This document shows, in pieces, positions 53,120 through 62,543 of a DNA stretch of 64,000 nucleotides. Position numbers and translations under genes: made by a program. Source of the DNA: CAVSLM01 sp963728895 (GTDB lineage: Bacteria > Pseudomonadota > Gammaproteobacteria > JBBQDK01); NCBI GenBank assembly GCA_963728895.1, contig CAVSLM010000008.1, positions 62,001 to 126,000 on the forward strand. Direction: 5' to 3'. The stretch's first letter is position 1. Each line of letters starts with the position of its first letter. The notes under the pieces are model-generated. The model made no database searches, was not told where the DNA came from, and worked only from the letters and a program-made list of their open reading frames with translations.

Positions 53120-55096
53120 TCAGCCTGTGGCGAGTTCTCCGACCACCGCACCGGCAGGCGAATCCGGCATCGGAAGCTCCAGCGCAGTGCGCATCGCGGC
53201 GAGCGTGTCGAGATCATCACGCAGACGCTGACAATGCTGATCAAGCTCCTGGATGCGTGATTCGAGCGTATCGCGCGACTCGTTTATCTTGCGCAGTGTC
53301 TCGAGACGCTTCTCCATCAGGTGCTTGAATTCCTTGATCTGGGATACCAGGGGATTCATCACCTCAGCAAGCCAGCTTTCGGCATCCCGATTTGCCTGGA
53401 AGAAGATGTGCCGCGCGTGACTTGCCAATGAGATGAAGAACTTCTTGACGACGAAGGTTTGCTCGGTCATCGCAGTGATGGGACTCTTCCGGAACTCTTC
53501 CGCCTTCTGATACAGCTCATCAAGCTGCGCATAGTACTTGTTGACTGAAAACAGCTTGGGTTGCATCTGCGGCAGACCGTGCTCGTCGTGGAACTTGCGA
53601 TAAATCGCCGAAATGAGCAGTCTCGTCTGTTCGGCCTGGGTGAGCGCCTCCTGCATCGTGACGCGGGCACCCTCGAAGAAAGTCCTCATCCCGTGCTGCA
53701 AGCCCATGCTCGTCCAGCTGCCCATCATTTCCCGACGGGTTCGGGTGACAAGCTGATCCAAGGCATCCACGCTTAATGTGTCGAGCAGCTTCTTGGCTTG
53801 TTGTCCCAGGACGCGTCGGCTGGCCTGGAAGCTCTCGACATTTTTCAAATAGACAGTCTGCTCCTCGCGACTCTTCTGCATCAAGTGCCCGATCACCTCG
53901 GCGTTCTTTCCGCGTAGCGACTTGAGCTCATCCAGCTGGCGGGTCTGCTCTTCGAGACGAGCACCCACGACGTGGAGTGTGTTGCCGATCAGATCACCGA
54001 GAGACCCGACGATGTTTTCGCGAACGATGCGTTCCTTGGCCGGCAGGATCTGCGTGCTGAAAAACGCTTCGAGGTCAGGCAGACGACTGAGCTGCAGAAG
54101 AGCGTCGTCCCCGCGAATCTTTGCCAGCAGCCCCTTGTGTGCGGAGACGGGGAACACGCTGCTTGCCGGTACACCCAGCTTGTCCGCCGTGGCGTGCCGT
54201 TGGGTCTCGATGGCAGCACGCACATTGTCCGGATCGCGCAGCTCGTCCCACAGAGTATCGATCTTGTTCAGAGCGACAATCAGTCCGTGCTTGCGGTGTT
54301 CCCGAAAACCGTGGATGTGGTGCTGCCAGATCTCAAGATCGCTGCGGGTGACACCGGTGTCCGCCGCGAGGACAAACAGGATACCCTGAGCTGAGGGCAG
54401 CATGTTCAGGGTAAGCTCGGGTTCGTTTCCGAGGGCATTGAGCCCAGGCGTATCCAGCACGACCAGCCCCTGTTCCAGAAGCGGGTGCGGCAGACTGATC
54501 ATGGCGTGGCGCCACATGGGAATCTCAACTTCGCTGGGTGGGTTGGCAGGAGCCTTGCCGTCCTCCGCCGGCGATTCCTGATACAGGCCCAGGCGCTGGG
54601 CCTCGGCGACGCTTACGCGCTTGCAACGCATGACTTCCTGGAGCGCGGACGCCATCTGTTCAGGGGATTCCATGTGCAGCGGCATATTGGTCCACTGGAT
54701 GGGATCACGCTTGTATTCCGCGATGCTGGTGTCTGTCGCGCGGGTCTCGATGGGTAACAGGCGCATGTACGCGCGCCCAGCCTCCCGATCGTAATACAAC
54801 TCCGTGGGGCACATGGTCGTGCGCCCGGCATCCGAAGGAAGCAAGCGACGGCGGTAGTCGGCGAAGAAGATGGCGTTGATGAGCTCACTCTTGCCGCGCG
54901 AAAACTCAGCGACGAAGGCAAGGGTCAGCCGATCGGAGCGCAACGCCTCCAATGCCTCGAAAATCGGCAGGTCGAAGTCGGGAGCCGCCATTCCGTGATC
55001 GTCCAGCCAGCTCTGATAACCCTCGATGGCGCGTACCAGAGTCGACTTCCACTCCTCGTACGCCTGCATTCGCTGCACCAAACGCTGGTTTTTCAT
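53120..55096 (-). CDS. Dynamin-like large GTPase
   Basis: A 658-aa protein. The GTPase domain (about 60-330) has the P-loop AEFSRGKSELINAIF, RTTMCPTE for switch I, DTPGLNALG for G3 and ALNKIDTLWDE for G4. The long helical remainder (about 340-650) is rich in charged heptad-like segments (ARLEEQTRQLDELKSLRGKNAEV, KRLETLRKINESRDTLESRIQELDQHCQRL), resembling the stalk of bacterial dynamin-like proteins. There is no clear transmembrane paddle. Bacterial dynamins bind membranes in stress or membrane repair; here no partner gene adjoins. Large single copies like this are common in gammaproteobacteria. Confidence 0.88.
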   Translation of the reverse strand: MKNQRLVQRMQAYEEWKSTLVRAIEGYQSWLDDHGMAAPDFDLPIFEALEALRSDRLTLAFVAEFSRGKSELINAIFFADYRRRLLPSDAGRTTMCPTELYYDREAGRAYMRLLPIETRATDTSIAEYKRDPIQWTNMPLHMESPEQMASALQEVMRCKRVSVAEAQRLGLYQESPAEDGKAPANPPSEVEIPMWRHAMISLPHPLLEQGLVVLDTPGLNALGNEPELTLNMLPSAQGILFVLAADTGVTRSDLEIWQHHIHGFREHRKHGLIVALNKIDTLWDELRDPDNVRAAIETQRHATADKLGVPASSVFPVSAHKGLLAKIRGDDALLQLSRLPDLEAFFSTQILPAKERIVRENIVGSLGDLIGNTLHVVGARLEEQTRQLDELKSLRGKNAEVIGHLMQKSREEQTVYLKNVESFQASRRVLGQQAKKLLDTLSVDALDQLVTRTRREMMGSWTSMGLQHGMRTFFEGARVTMQEALTQAEQTRLLISAIYRKFHDEHGLPQMQPKLFSVNKYYAQLDELYQKAEEFRKSPITAMTEQTFVVKKFFISLASHARHIFFQANRDAESWLAEVMNPLVSQIKEFKHLMEKRLETLRKINESRDTLESRIQELDQHCQRLRDDLDTLAAMRTALELPMPDSPAGAVVGELATG

Positions 55097-55265
55097 CCGT
55101 CTCCGCCCTCGTCCGCAGCGCCCTTGTGAACCGGCACAGGGTCATCTGCCACCGAAAGAAATCGCACGGTGCTCTATCGGAATGGGGTAGGAACTCTTTA
55201 GGCGCAGAGCCGGAGCTGGAATGGACGCCACATATCGAATTTTATTTCGAAAAAGGTGAGGTTGT

Positions 55266-55574
55266 TCACGGCATCAAAGGCGCGGGAATCGCGTCCGGAA
55301 ATGCTCGTGGTGCAACGATCCGGATGCGTTTGATGTGCTGCCCCTCGCCCGATTCCAGCGTCACGTGCGATCGGGGTACGTCGAACGCCTCGGCAAGGAA
55401 ACGCAGTAGATGGGCGTTGGCCCTGCCTTCGACGGGAGGCGCGGTAATACGCACTTTGATGTAGCCATCCTGCATGCCGACGATCTGATCGGCGGTGGCT
55501 CGGGGCTGCACACGCAATTGCAGCACGAGGTCCGCGCCGTCCCAGTGACACGCACTATGCATTCTAGGCGGCAT
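55266..55574 (-). CDS. yggU: DUF167 (YggU) family protein
   Basis: A 102-aa protein with the DUF167 fold: LVLQLRVQPRATADQIVGMQDGYIKVRI, then TAPPVEGRANAHLLRFLAEAF and the conserved end RSHVTLESGEGQHIKRIRI. The function is unknown. It is the last gene of the yggS-proC-yggT-yggU run, a conserved gammaproteobacterial order, with a 154-bp gap after yggT that shows nothing recognisable. ATG at 55574; an ATG at 55562 is also possible. Confidence 0.9.
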   Translation of the reverse strand: MPPRMHSACHWDGADLVLQLRVQPRATADQIVGMQDGYIKVRITAPPVEGRANAHLLRFLAEAFDVPRSHVTLESGEGQHIKRIRIVAPRAFPDAIPAPLMP

Positions 55575-55728
55575 GTCCCACTGGGATAGGCACCCCCCGA
55601 CCACACATTGGCTCACCCTGGTTCCGCAAGGTTCTGATTACGTCGAGCCTGCAGGCCAGCGTCCATCCCCCCGGCGAGACAGGTGGGCGATGCCTCCGCT
55701 GCGCCCTGACCCGCTGCGTATCCATGCT

Positions 55729-56310
55729 TCAGCGCAGGGCGAGGCGCCAGCCAAGATCCGAAATCGGCGCGATCACGAGGATCGCCGCCAGCTGCAATCC
55801 CACCAGGATGACAATGGGTGACAGGTCGAACCCTCCCATCGGCGGGATCATACGCCGGGCGGGTCCCAGCAACGGTTCGTTCAGCCGGTAGAGTAGGGCG
55901 CTCGCCGGGTGATAGGTGCCGGGGTTTACCCAGCTCAGAATCACCTGTATGAGTATGGAGAACAAAAAGATGTTCTTCACCAGGTTGAGCAGTTCGCCTG
56001 TCGCAAGTACTGCCAGCCCGAGGATCCCGGGGGCATATCCCTGTATTCTTGAAGAGAGCCAGATCTCCAACATCTGAAGCACCAGCAGCAGAATGAGGGA
56101 TGCGCTGTCCAGGCCTCCCACGCCCGGTACCAAGCGTCGTAGCGGTATGACAGCGGGGTTGGTAATCTTTACCAGAAACTGCGATACCGGATTGTAGAAA
56201 TCTGCCCGAGCCAGGGCTAGGAGGAAACGCAGCATCACCGCCAGGATGTACAGTCCAAAAACCGTGCGAATGAGAAAAACGCCGGCGTCACCAACATAAG
56301 GGGTATCCAT
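55729..56310 (-). CDS. yggT: YggT-family membrane protein
   Basis: A 193-aa membrane protein made of two similar halves of the YggT repeat. Each half has a pair of helices and an NP-containing motif: FYNPVSQFLVKITNPAVIPLRRLVPGVGG and YHPASALLYRLNEPLLGPARRMIPPMGG. The family is linked to membrane or osmotic functions without a defined mechanism. Its ATG at 56310 overlaps the proC stop in an ATGA, provided proC is read in the corrected frame, which supports that correction. Confidence 0.95.
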   Translation of the reverse strand: MDTPYVGDAGVFLIRTVFGLYILAVMLRFLLALARADFYNPVSQFLVKITNPAVIPLRRLVPGVGGLDSASLILLLVLQMLEIWLSSRIQGYAPGILGLAVLATGELLNLVKNIFLFSILIQVILSWVNPGTYHPASALLYRLNEPLLGPARRMIPPMGGFDLSPIVILVGLQLAAILVIAPISDLGWRLALR

Positions 56311-57136
56311 CAGTCGGTTCCCAGCAGCTCGGCAAGCTCCTGCGATCGCGCGCGCGCAGACTGCACGGCGGCATCCACCAGCGAGCGGAATCCTCCACGC
56401 TCCAGCGTTTGCAGAGCGCGTTCGGTCGTTCCCCCGGGGACGTGACCCTTTCCCGCAGAACCGCGATAGTTTCCGAGCTTTCCAATGCCATGCGCGCCGA
56501 CCCGAGGGCCGTCTCGAGGACCAGCAGACGAGCAGTTGCAGGGGAAAGGCCAAGTTTCGCCCCTGCGGACTCGAGTACCTCCATGAGCAGGAAGAAGTAT
56601 GCCGGTCCGCTGCCGGACAAAGCCGTCACGGCGTCCATTTGCGATTCCGACTCCAGCCAAACGGTGAGCCCCACGGCGCGCAAAATGGCTTCCGCCTCGT
56701 TTCGCTGCTGTGGTGTCGTTTCGGAACTGGCGTAGAGGGCGGTGGCGCCGCTCCGTACCAGAGCCGGGGTGTTCGGCATGGCGCGCACGACGGGTACCGA
56801 CTCGCCGACCCAGCGCTGCAGGTCCGGTACACGGATGCCTGCGGCGATGGAGACAACCAGGGGTCGATGCGATTGCACAACCTGCGCCAGATCCTGGACG
56901 ACGGTGCGCAAGAGCTGCGGCTTGACCGCAAGTATGAGCACTTCTGCCCGGGTGGCTGCTGCCATGTTGTCGTTTCCCGTATGCACCGGGAAACGATCGG
57001 ACAATAACTGGAGCTGTCCGGGATCCGGGTCGGCAACGTGAATTCGTTGCGGATCATAGCGGTCGGCGATCAGGCCCCCAATCAGACTCCGAGCCATGTT
57101 GCCACCGCCAATGAAAGCCAGCACGGGTGCACGCAT
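56310..57136 (-). CDS. proC: Pyrroline-5-carboxylate reductase (one-base frame break)
   Basis: The last enzyme of proline synthesis. The N-terminal Rossmann motif AFIGGGNMARSLIGGLI, AVKPQLL, VRAMPNTPALV and AVTALSGSGPAYFFLLMEVLESAG are all present. After VTSPG the annotated frame gives unrelated sequence and runs over yggT. One base later the family C-terminus continues: GTTERALQTLERGGFRSLVDAAVQSA, to a stop at 56310 that overlaps the yggT ATG. The break is in a run of five C at 56431-56435, where six are needed. Corrected length is 275 aa, normal for ProC. A homopolymer sequence error is the simplest explanation. Confidence 0.94.
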
Positions 57137-57226
57137 CAGGTAGATTCCCAAAAAGGCTTCCTAATGAGGTAGGTAAGTCTACGGGAAAAGAGATCGCAGG
57201 GAAAAGCCGGCGCCGCCGGGGCTGCC

Positions 57227-57922
57227 TCACCGTCCTCGGCTGGGGCGAACACCGAAGATGGCGCTCCCGACGCGAACCATGGTCGCGCCCTCCGCGATAG
57301 CGGCTTCCAGGTCGTCACTCATGCCCATGGACATGGTGTCCAGCACCAGGTTCTCGCGGCGCAGCCGCCGCTGGGTTTCCAGCAGACGATGATAGGCTCG
57401 GCGTTGCTCGCACGGATCGCTGCTCGGTGCAGGTATGGTCATGAGGCCTCTGAGATTCAGACGGGGAAGCTCGCTTACTGCCCGTGCGAGCGCCGGCAGC
57501 TCTCCCAGGGCCGTGCCCGACTTGGTCGCTTCACCGCTGATATTGACCTGCAGACAGATGTTGAGGGGAGCGAGTTCGGCGGGCCGCTGTGCGCTCAGGC
57601 GCTGAGCGATCACAAGGCGATCTACACTGTGGACCCAGTCGAAGTGTGCTGCGATTCCGCGCGTCTTGTTGGACTGCATGGGACCGATGAAATGCCACTC
57701 CAAGTCGAGGTTGATCAGGGAACGGATCTTGGTGATCGCTTCCTGGAAATAGCTCTCACCGAACCGGCGCTGGCCTGCTGTCCGAGCGGCACGGACGTCA
57801 CAGGGGGGCCGTCCCTTCGAAACAGCGATCAAGGCAACCGATTGCGGCTCCCTCCCGCAGCCGAGCGCGGCCGCGGAAATGCGCGCGCGAACAACGGCAA
57901 GGCGAGTGGCGATGTCACTCAT
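57227..57922 (-). CDS. yggS: PLP homeostasis protein YggS (PROSC family)
   Basis: A 231-aa fold-type III PLP protein without enzyme activity that keeps free pyridoxal phosphate balanced. The PLP lysine is in ALIAVSKGRP, followed by FGESYFQEA, WHFIGPMQSNKTR, VNISGEATKSG, LRGLMTIPAP and LDTMSMGMSDDLEAAIAEGATMVRVGSAIFG. It is the first gene of the proC-yggT-yggU unit (75 bp to proC) and divergent from pilT. Confidence 0.97.
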   Translation of the reverse strand: MSDIATRLAVVRARISAAALGCGREPQSVALIAVSKGRPPCDVRAARTAGQRRFGESYFQEAITKIRSLINLDLEWHFIGPMQSNKTRGIAAHFDWVHSVDRLVIAQRLSAQRPAELAPLNICLQVNISGEATKSGTALGELPALARAVSELPRLNLRGLMTIPAPSSDPCEQRRAYHRLLETQRRLRRENLVLDTMSMGMSDDLEAAIAEGATMVRVGSAIFGVRPSRGR

Positions 57923-57923
57923 G

Positions 57924-57965
57924 TTGCGGGCTCTTGGGGTTCTCTATACTGTAAGCTGACAGTTA
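57924..57965. promoter_or_regulatory. Divergent promoter region yggS / pilT
   Basis: For pilT, TATACT (57945-57950) is a good -10, with a poorly spaced TTGCGG 15 bp upstream. On the minus strand TATAGA overlaps it with TTCCTT 17 bp away for yggS. An ACTGT-N6-ACAGT dyad overlaps both. Sequence match only. Confidence 0.35.
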
Positions 57966-58023
57966 AAGGAACAATGACCGACGACGATAACGCCCGGTGC
58001 TGAAACGTACATAGGGGATCTGC

Positions 58024-59061
58024 ATGGATATCGCTGAGTTGTTGGCCTTCGGCGTAAAGAACGGTGCTTCCGATCTGCACCTTTCCGCTGGACTTCCCCC
58101 CATGATACGGGTGGATGGCGATATCCGCCGCATTAATGTTCCAGCACTCGATCACAAGGCCGTCCATGGGTTGATTTACGACATCATGAACGACAAGCAA
58201 CGCAAGGACTTCGAAGAGTTCTACGAGACCGACTTTTCTTTCGAGATACCCGGACTGGCACGTTTCCGCGTCAATGCATTCAATCACAACCGTGGCTGTG
58301 GTGCGGCCTTCCGAACCATTCCCGCGAACATCCTGACCCTCGAAGAGCTGGGCTGCCCGACGGTCTTCAAGGAGATCGCCAACGTACCCCGTGGTCTGGT
58401 GCTGGTAACCGGACCGACCGGCTCCGGCAAGTCAACCACACTTGCGGCGATCCTCAATTACAAGAATGAAAATGAGTTCGCGCACATTCTCACCATCGAG
58501 GACCCTATCGAGTTCGTGCACGAGAGCAAGAAGTGCCTCATCAACCAGCGTGAAGTTCACCGCGATACGTTGGGCTTCAACGAGGCGCTGCGCTCGGCAT
58601 TGCGCGAAGATCCCGATATCATCCTGGTCGGCGAGATGCGTGACCTGGAAACCATACGCCTGGCGCTGACTGCGGCGGAAACCGGGCATCTGGTTTTTGG
58701 CACACTGCATACGAGCTCCGCCGCCAAGACCATCGATCGCGTCATCGACGTTTTCCCGGCCGGCGAAAAGGCCATGGTACGATCCATGCTGTCGGAGTCG
58801 TTGCGTTCGGTGATTTCGCAGACATTGTTGAAGAAGATCGGCGGAGGACGCACTGCAGCCTGGGAAATCATGATCGGCACTCCGGCGATCCGTAACCTCA
58901 TTCGCGAGGATAAGGTCGCCCAGATGTATTCTTCCATTCAGACGGGCCAGGCCAGTGGCATGCAAACGTTGGATCAGCATCTACAGGAGTTGGTGAAGCG
59001 TGGGCTGATCGGAAGACTGGATGCTCGGGCACGGGCGCAGAACAAGGAACTTTTCCGTTAG
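58024..59061 (+). CDS. pilT: Type IV pilus retraction ATPase
   Basis: A 345-aa hexameric secretion-type ATPase that depolymerises pili for twitching motility. It has GASDLHLSAGLPPMIRVDG, Walker A GPTGSGKST, the Asp box ILTIEDPIEFVH, Walker B PDIILVGEMRDLET, the His box GHLVFGTLHTSSAA, and the retraction signature near the end (AIRNLIREDK). An intergenic gap of 100 bp holds a divergent promoter. pilU follows 24 bp downstream, the normal arrangement. Confidence 0.98.
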   Translation: MDIAELLAFGVKNGASDLHLSAGLPPMIRVDGDIRRINVPALDHKAVHGLIYDIMNDKQRKDFEEFYETDFSFEIPGLARFRVNAFNHNRGCGAAFRTIPANILTLEELGCPTVFKEIANVPRGLVLVTGPTGSGKSTTLAAILNYKNENEFAHILTIEDPIEFVHESKKCLINQREVHRDTLGFNEALRSALREDPDIILVGEMRDLETIRLALTAAETGHLVFGTLHTSSAAKTIDRVIDVFPAGEKAMVRSMLSESLRSVISQTLLKKIGGGRTAAWEIMIGTPAIRNLIREDKVAQMYSSIQTGQASGMQTLDQHLQELVKRGLIGRLDARARAQNKELFR

Positions 59062-59085
59062 TCTTCGCAGCGGAGGGCCCGAACC

Positions 59086-60204
59086 ATGGATTTCACCGCG
59101 CTGCTCAAGCTGATGGTGCACAAGAACGCCTCTGACCTGTTCGTCACCGCAGGCGTTCCGCCCAGCATCAAGGTCCACGGCCGCATCACTCCCGCGCTGG
59201 AAGCGACCTTGACACCCGAGCAGGCACGCGACGTGGTGTTGTCGGTCATGAATCCCAATCAGCGCGAGGAGTTCGAGCGCACGCACGAGTGCAACTTCGC
59301 AATCAGTGCATCGGGAGTGGGTCGCTTCCGCGTCAGCGCATTTCGCCAGCGCAATCATGCTGGCATGGTACTGCGCCGCATCGAGACGCGCATTCCCACG
59401 ATCGACGAATTGCATCTCCCACCGATCATCCGGACCTTGGCGATGACCAAGCGCGGAATGGTCATCTTCGTGGGTGCGACGGGAACCGGCAAGTCCACGT
59501 CACTGGCTTCAATGATCGGCTTTCGAAATCAGAACGGCAGCGGTCACATCATCACCATCGAAGATCCGATCGAGTTCATCCATCAGCACGGCAGCTGCAT
59601 CGTCACACAGCGCGAGGTCGGCATCGATACGGAAACCTTCGAAGTAGCGTTGAAGAATACTTTGCGACAGGCACCGGATGTCATCCTGATCGGCGAAGTC
59701 CGTAGCCGCGAGACCATGGATTATGCGGTCGCTTTCGCCGAAACTGGACACCTGTGTCTGGCGACTCTGCACGCGAACAATGCCAATCAGGCGCTCGACC
59801 GCATCATCAACTTCTTCCCCGAGGATCGCCGCGGGCAACTGCTGATGGATTTGTCGCTCAACTTGAAGGCCATCGTGGCACAACAGCTGATTCCGACTCC
59901 GGACGGAAAGGGCCGCCGGGTGGCCGTCGAGGTCCTGGTCAACACGCCGCTCGCCGCCGATCTGATTCGCAAGGGCGAGGTGCACAAGATCAAGGAGCTG
60001 ATGAAGAAGTCGGGACAGCAGGGAATGAAGACCTTCGACCAGGCGCTCTACGAGCTCTATACGAGCGGCGAGATCACTTACGAGGATGCGATCCAGTATG
60101 CCGATTCGGCCAACGAGGTGCGCCTGATGATCAAGCTGGGGAAGGGCGATGTCGATCAGATGACCTCTGCGCTGGACGGGATATCCCTGCTGGACAAGCG
60201 GTAA
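59086..60204 (+). CDS. pilU: PilT-like accessory retraction ATPase
   Basis: A 372-aa paralogue of pilT: ASDLFVTAGVPPSIKVHG, Walker A GATGTGKST, IITIEDPIEFIHQHG, DVILIGEVRSRETMDYAVAFAETGHLCLATLHANNANQALDRIINFFPED. PilU works in a PilT-dependent way to raise retraction force. It is co-transcribed with pilT. Its end is 21 bp from the convergent pyrK gene. Confidence 0.97.
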   Translation: MDFTALLKLMVHKNASDLFVTAGVPPSIKVHGRITPALEATLTPEQARDVVLSVMNPNQREEFERTHECNFAISASGVGRFRVSAFRQRNHAGMVLRRIETRIPTIDELHLPPIIRTLAMTKRGMVIFVGATGTGKSTSLASMIGFRNQNGSGHIITIEDPIEFIHQHGSCIVTQREVGIDTETFEVALKNTLRQAPDVILIGEVRSRETMDYAVAFAETGHLCLATLHANNANQALDRIINFFPEDRRGQLLMDLSLNLKAIVAQQLIPTPDGKGRRVAVEVLVNTPLAADLIRKGEVHKIKELMKKSGQQGMKTFDQALYELYTSGEITYEDAIQYADSANEVRLMIKLGKGDVDQMTSALDGISLLDKR

Positions 60205-60225
60205 GGCCGCGGCAGGCGCGCTCAC

Positions 60226-61101
60226 TCAATCGAAGACCACGCTTGAGGCTTCGAAAACCGGCCCGTCCACGCACACGCGCTTCATGGCCGACCCGGCCGA
60301 TGTGCGGATCTCAACAACGCAGCCTGCACAGCCTCCTACAGCGCACGCCATGAACTCCTCGAGGGAAATCTGACAAGGTAGCTCGTATTGCTTCGCGAGC
60401 CTGGCCACCGCTTCCAGCATCGGATGCGGGCCACAGGCGAAAATCTGCACTTCTTCGCGTTCCGACGATTCCAGCGTAGCAAGCCACATTCGCGCCAGTT
60501 CCGTCACGTAGCCCCGGTAGCAGCCGGCGTAATCTTGTCCGCTGGCAAGGCGCGAGGTGACGCCCCATTCGTCCAGCAGCTCAATCGACGCAGTCGTTGC
60601 ATCTGGCAGTCCGGGCACGGCCAGGTCGGATGCGTGGGTCGGAAAGGGGAACGGAACCTCCGATCCCATCAGGAGCAGGGGCCTCAAGCGCTTGTCGTGG
60701 CGTAGAACATCGGCAAGGAAGATCATCGGCGGAATTCCCACCCCTCCACCGACAAGCAGCGGCCGGCTCCGTCGCTCATCGACCGAAAAGGGCACCCCGA
60801 TGGGTCCGAGCAGACTGACGCTTTCGCCGGTCGTGCGCCGGGACAGCAGCTCGGTTCCGCTACCCACGACCTTGTAGAGGAACTCCACCCAACCGTCCTC
60901 ACGCGAGGCGCGCATGATCGACAGGGGGCGCCGCATCGGCCGCTCAGAATGGCACTGCAGGTGGGCGAATGCGCCGGGTGCCGCGTGTGCGGCGCAGCAC
61001 GGTGCGTGTACGCGCAACACATGCTGCTCGCCGCTGTGGTGCCGGTGAGCGAGTATGGGCGCCTCTTCCAAGAAGATGCTTGTCTGCCGGGCTGGGCTCA
61101 T
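60226..61101 (-). CDS. pyrK: Dihydroorotate dehydrogenase electron-transfer subunit-like protein (PyrK)
   Basis: A 291-aa ferredoxin-reductase-type protein: an FAD-binding beta barrel (RPLSIMRASREDGWVEFLYKVVGSGTELLS), an NAD-binding domain (PLLVGGGVGIPPMIFLADVL, FACGPHPMLEAVARLA) and the C-terminal PyrK-type [2Fe-2S] site with cysteines in CAVGGCAGCVV and VCVDGP. In class 1B dihydroorotate dehydrogenases PyrK passes electrons to NAD. No pyrD is present in the window. Its ATG overlaps the pyrX stop (ATGA at 61098-61101), so it belongs to the pyrimidine operon, which is unusual for a gammaproteobacterium expected to have quinone-linked PyrD. Confidence 0.88.
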   Translation of the reverse strand: MSPARQTSIFLEEAPILAHRHHSGEQHVLRVHAPCCAAHAAPGAFAHLQCHSERPMRRPLSIMRASREDGWVEFLYKVVGSGTELLSRRTTGESVSLLGPIGVPFSVDERRSRPLLVGGGVGIPPMIFLADVLRHDKRLRPLLLMGSEVPFPFPTHASDLAVPGLPDATTASIELLDEWGVTSRLASGQDYAGCYRGYVTELARMWLATLESSEREEVQIFACGPHPMLEAVARLAKQYELPCQISLEEFMACAVGGCAGCVVEIRTSAGSAMKRVCVDGPVFEASSVVFD

Positions 61102-62444
61102 GGACAGGGTGAAATGCTACGATCGTGGTGCGACGATCCGTGCTCCATGGAATAGACGACACGCCCGCCCAGCAGGGTGTACAGCACGCGACCCATGAGT
61201 GTCCTGTCGAGGAAAGGTGTATTGTGCCCGCGGCTGAACATGCTCTCGGACGTCAGCGTCCACTCGCGCCCGGGGTCGAAGACGCACACGTCGGCCACGG
61301 CGCCAGGCTGGAGCGTGCCCGCGCAAACGCGTAGAATCCGCGCCGGACCACTGGTCAGCCGCGCCAGCGCCTGTGGCAGGGTCAGCAGTCCCTGCGCGAC
61401 CAGCGACAACATCAAGGGGAGCAGAGTCTCCAGAGCCGAGATGCCGGGCTCAGTCTCGGTGAACGGCGCCCTCTTGGCATCTGCCTCATGAGGCTGATGA
61501 TCTGAGCATACTGCACCCACCGTACCGTGGGCGAGGCCGGCACGAAGTCCGTCCCGGTCGCGCGTGGTGCGCAGCGGCGGCGTTACATGACATTGGCTGT
61601 TGAATCCCACCACGTCCTGCTCGGTGAGATGCAGCTGATGGGCGGCAACGTCGGCGGTCACTGGAACCCCTTCGTATTGCGCGCGCCCGATCATCCTCAC
61701 GGCCCGAGCCGTGGACAACCGGCAGAAGTGGGCGCGCACGCCGGTCTGCTCGATGAGCGCCAGATCCTTGGCTACCGCCGCAGTTTCCGCCGCCTCGGGG
61801 ATGCCGGGCAGACCCATGCGGGCGCTTACCGCGCCTTCGTGCACGTAGCCGTTGGCGCGCAGCCAGTGATCCTCCGGATGGAGGAACACGGTCAGATCGT
61901 ACGTGGCTGCGTATTCCATCGCACGCCGCTGCACGAGCGTGTTCTCGATGGGCGCCATGCCATTGGTGACGCCGGCACACCCGGCGCCCCTCAACGCGGC
62001 CATTTCGCTCAACTCGGCGCCGGACAGACCACGGGTGAGGGCAGCAAGCGGCACCACGCGCGCGAAGCCGGCCTGTTCCGCGCGCTGGCGGATCAATTCG
62101 GCGACCGCGGCGGTGTCGATGACTGGATCGGTGTCTGGGGGACAACAGAGGGTGGTGATCCCACCGACCGCCGCAGCACGCGTTTCACTCGCGATCGTGG
62201 CCTTGTGCTCGAGCCCGGGTTCGCGCAGGCGTGTGCAGAGATCCACAAGTCCGGGACACACTACCAGACCCGAGGCATCAATCACGTGCTGTGGCGTAAA
62301 CGCCGGTGGCGGGTCCCCGAGGCCCGCGATGAGGCCGCTGTCGATGAATACGTCCTGTACGCGATCAACCCCATAGGCAGGGTCGATTACGCGTCCGCCG
62401 ACGATGCGCAATCGTTCTGCTGCCGCGGTACCGTCAATGCTCAT
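61098..62444 (-). CDS. pyrX: Dihydroorotase-like non-catalytic subunit of aspartate carbamoyltransferase (PyrX/PyrC')
   Basis: A 448-aa protein of the dihydroorotase fold. The zinc-binding DxHxHLREP of active enzymes is here DLCTRLREP (about 68-76), with both histidines replaced by Cys and Arg, and the later His is replaced in HFCRLSTARAV. It therefore should not be catalytic. In Pseudomonas such a protein, encoded after pyrB, is needed to assemble the active dodecameric aspartate carbamoyltransferase. A real pyrC must lie elsewhere. I start at the ATG at 62444; 99 bp separate it from pyrB. It overlaps pyrK by four bases. Confidence 0.93.
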   Translation of the reverse strand: MSIDGTAAAERLRIVGGRVIDPAYGVDRVQDVFIDSGLIAGLGDPPPAFTPQHVIDASGLVVCPGLVDLCTRLREPGLEHKATIASETRAAAVGGITTLCCPPDTDPVIDTAAVAELIRQRAEQAGFARVVPLAALTRGLSGAELSEMAALRGAGCAGVTNGMAPIENTLVQRRAMEYAATYDLTVFLHPEDHWLRANGYVHEGAVSARMGLPGIPEAAETAAVAKDLALIEQTGVRAHFCRLSTARAVRMIGRAQYEGVPVTADVAAHQLHLTEQDVVGFNSQCHVTPPLRTTRDRDGLRAGLAHGTVGAVCSDHQPHEADAKRAPFTETEPGISALETLLPLMLSLVAQGLLTLPQALARLTSGPARILRVCAGTLQPGAVADVCVFDPGREWTLTSESMFSRGHNTPFLDRTLMGRVLYTLLGGRVVYSMEHGSSHHDRSISPCP

Positions 62445-62543
62445 GCCGGCGGGCCATGCGGCAGAGGTTTGCAGCTCGACGCAATCCATCGGGCGGGCGG
62501 GGCATCCAGCTGCACCGTCGTGCCGGCCGGTCTCGGTTCTTCA

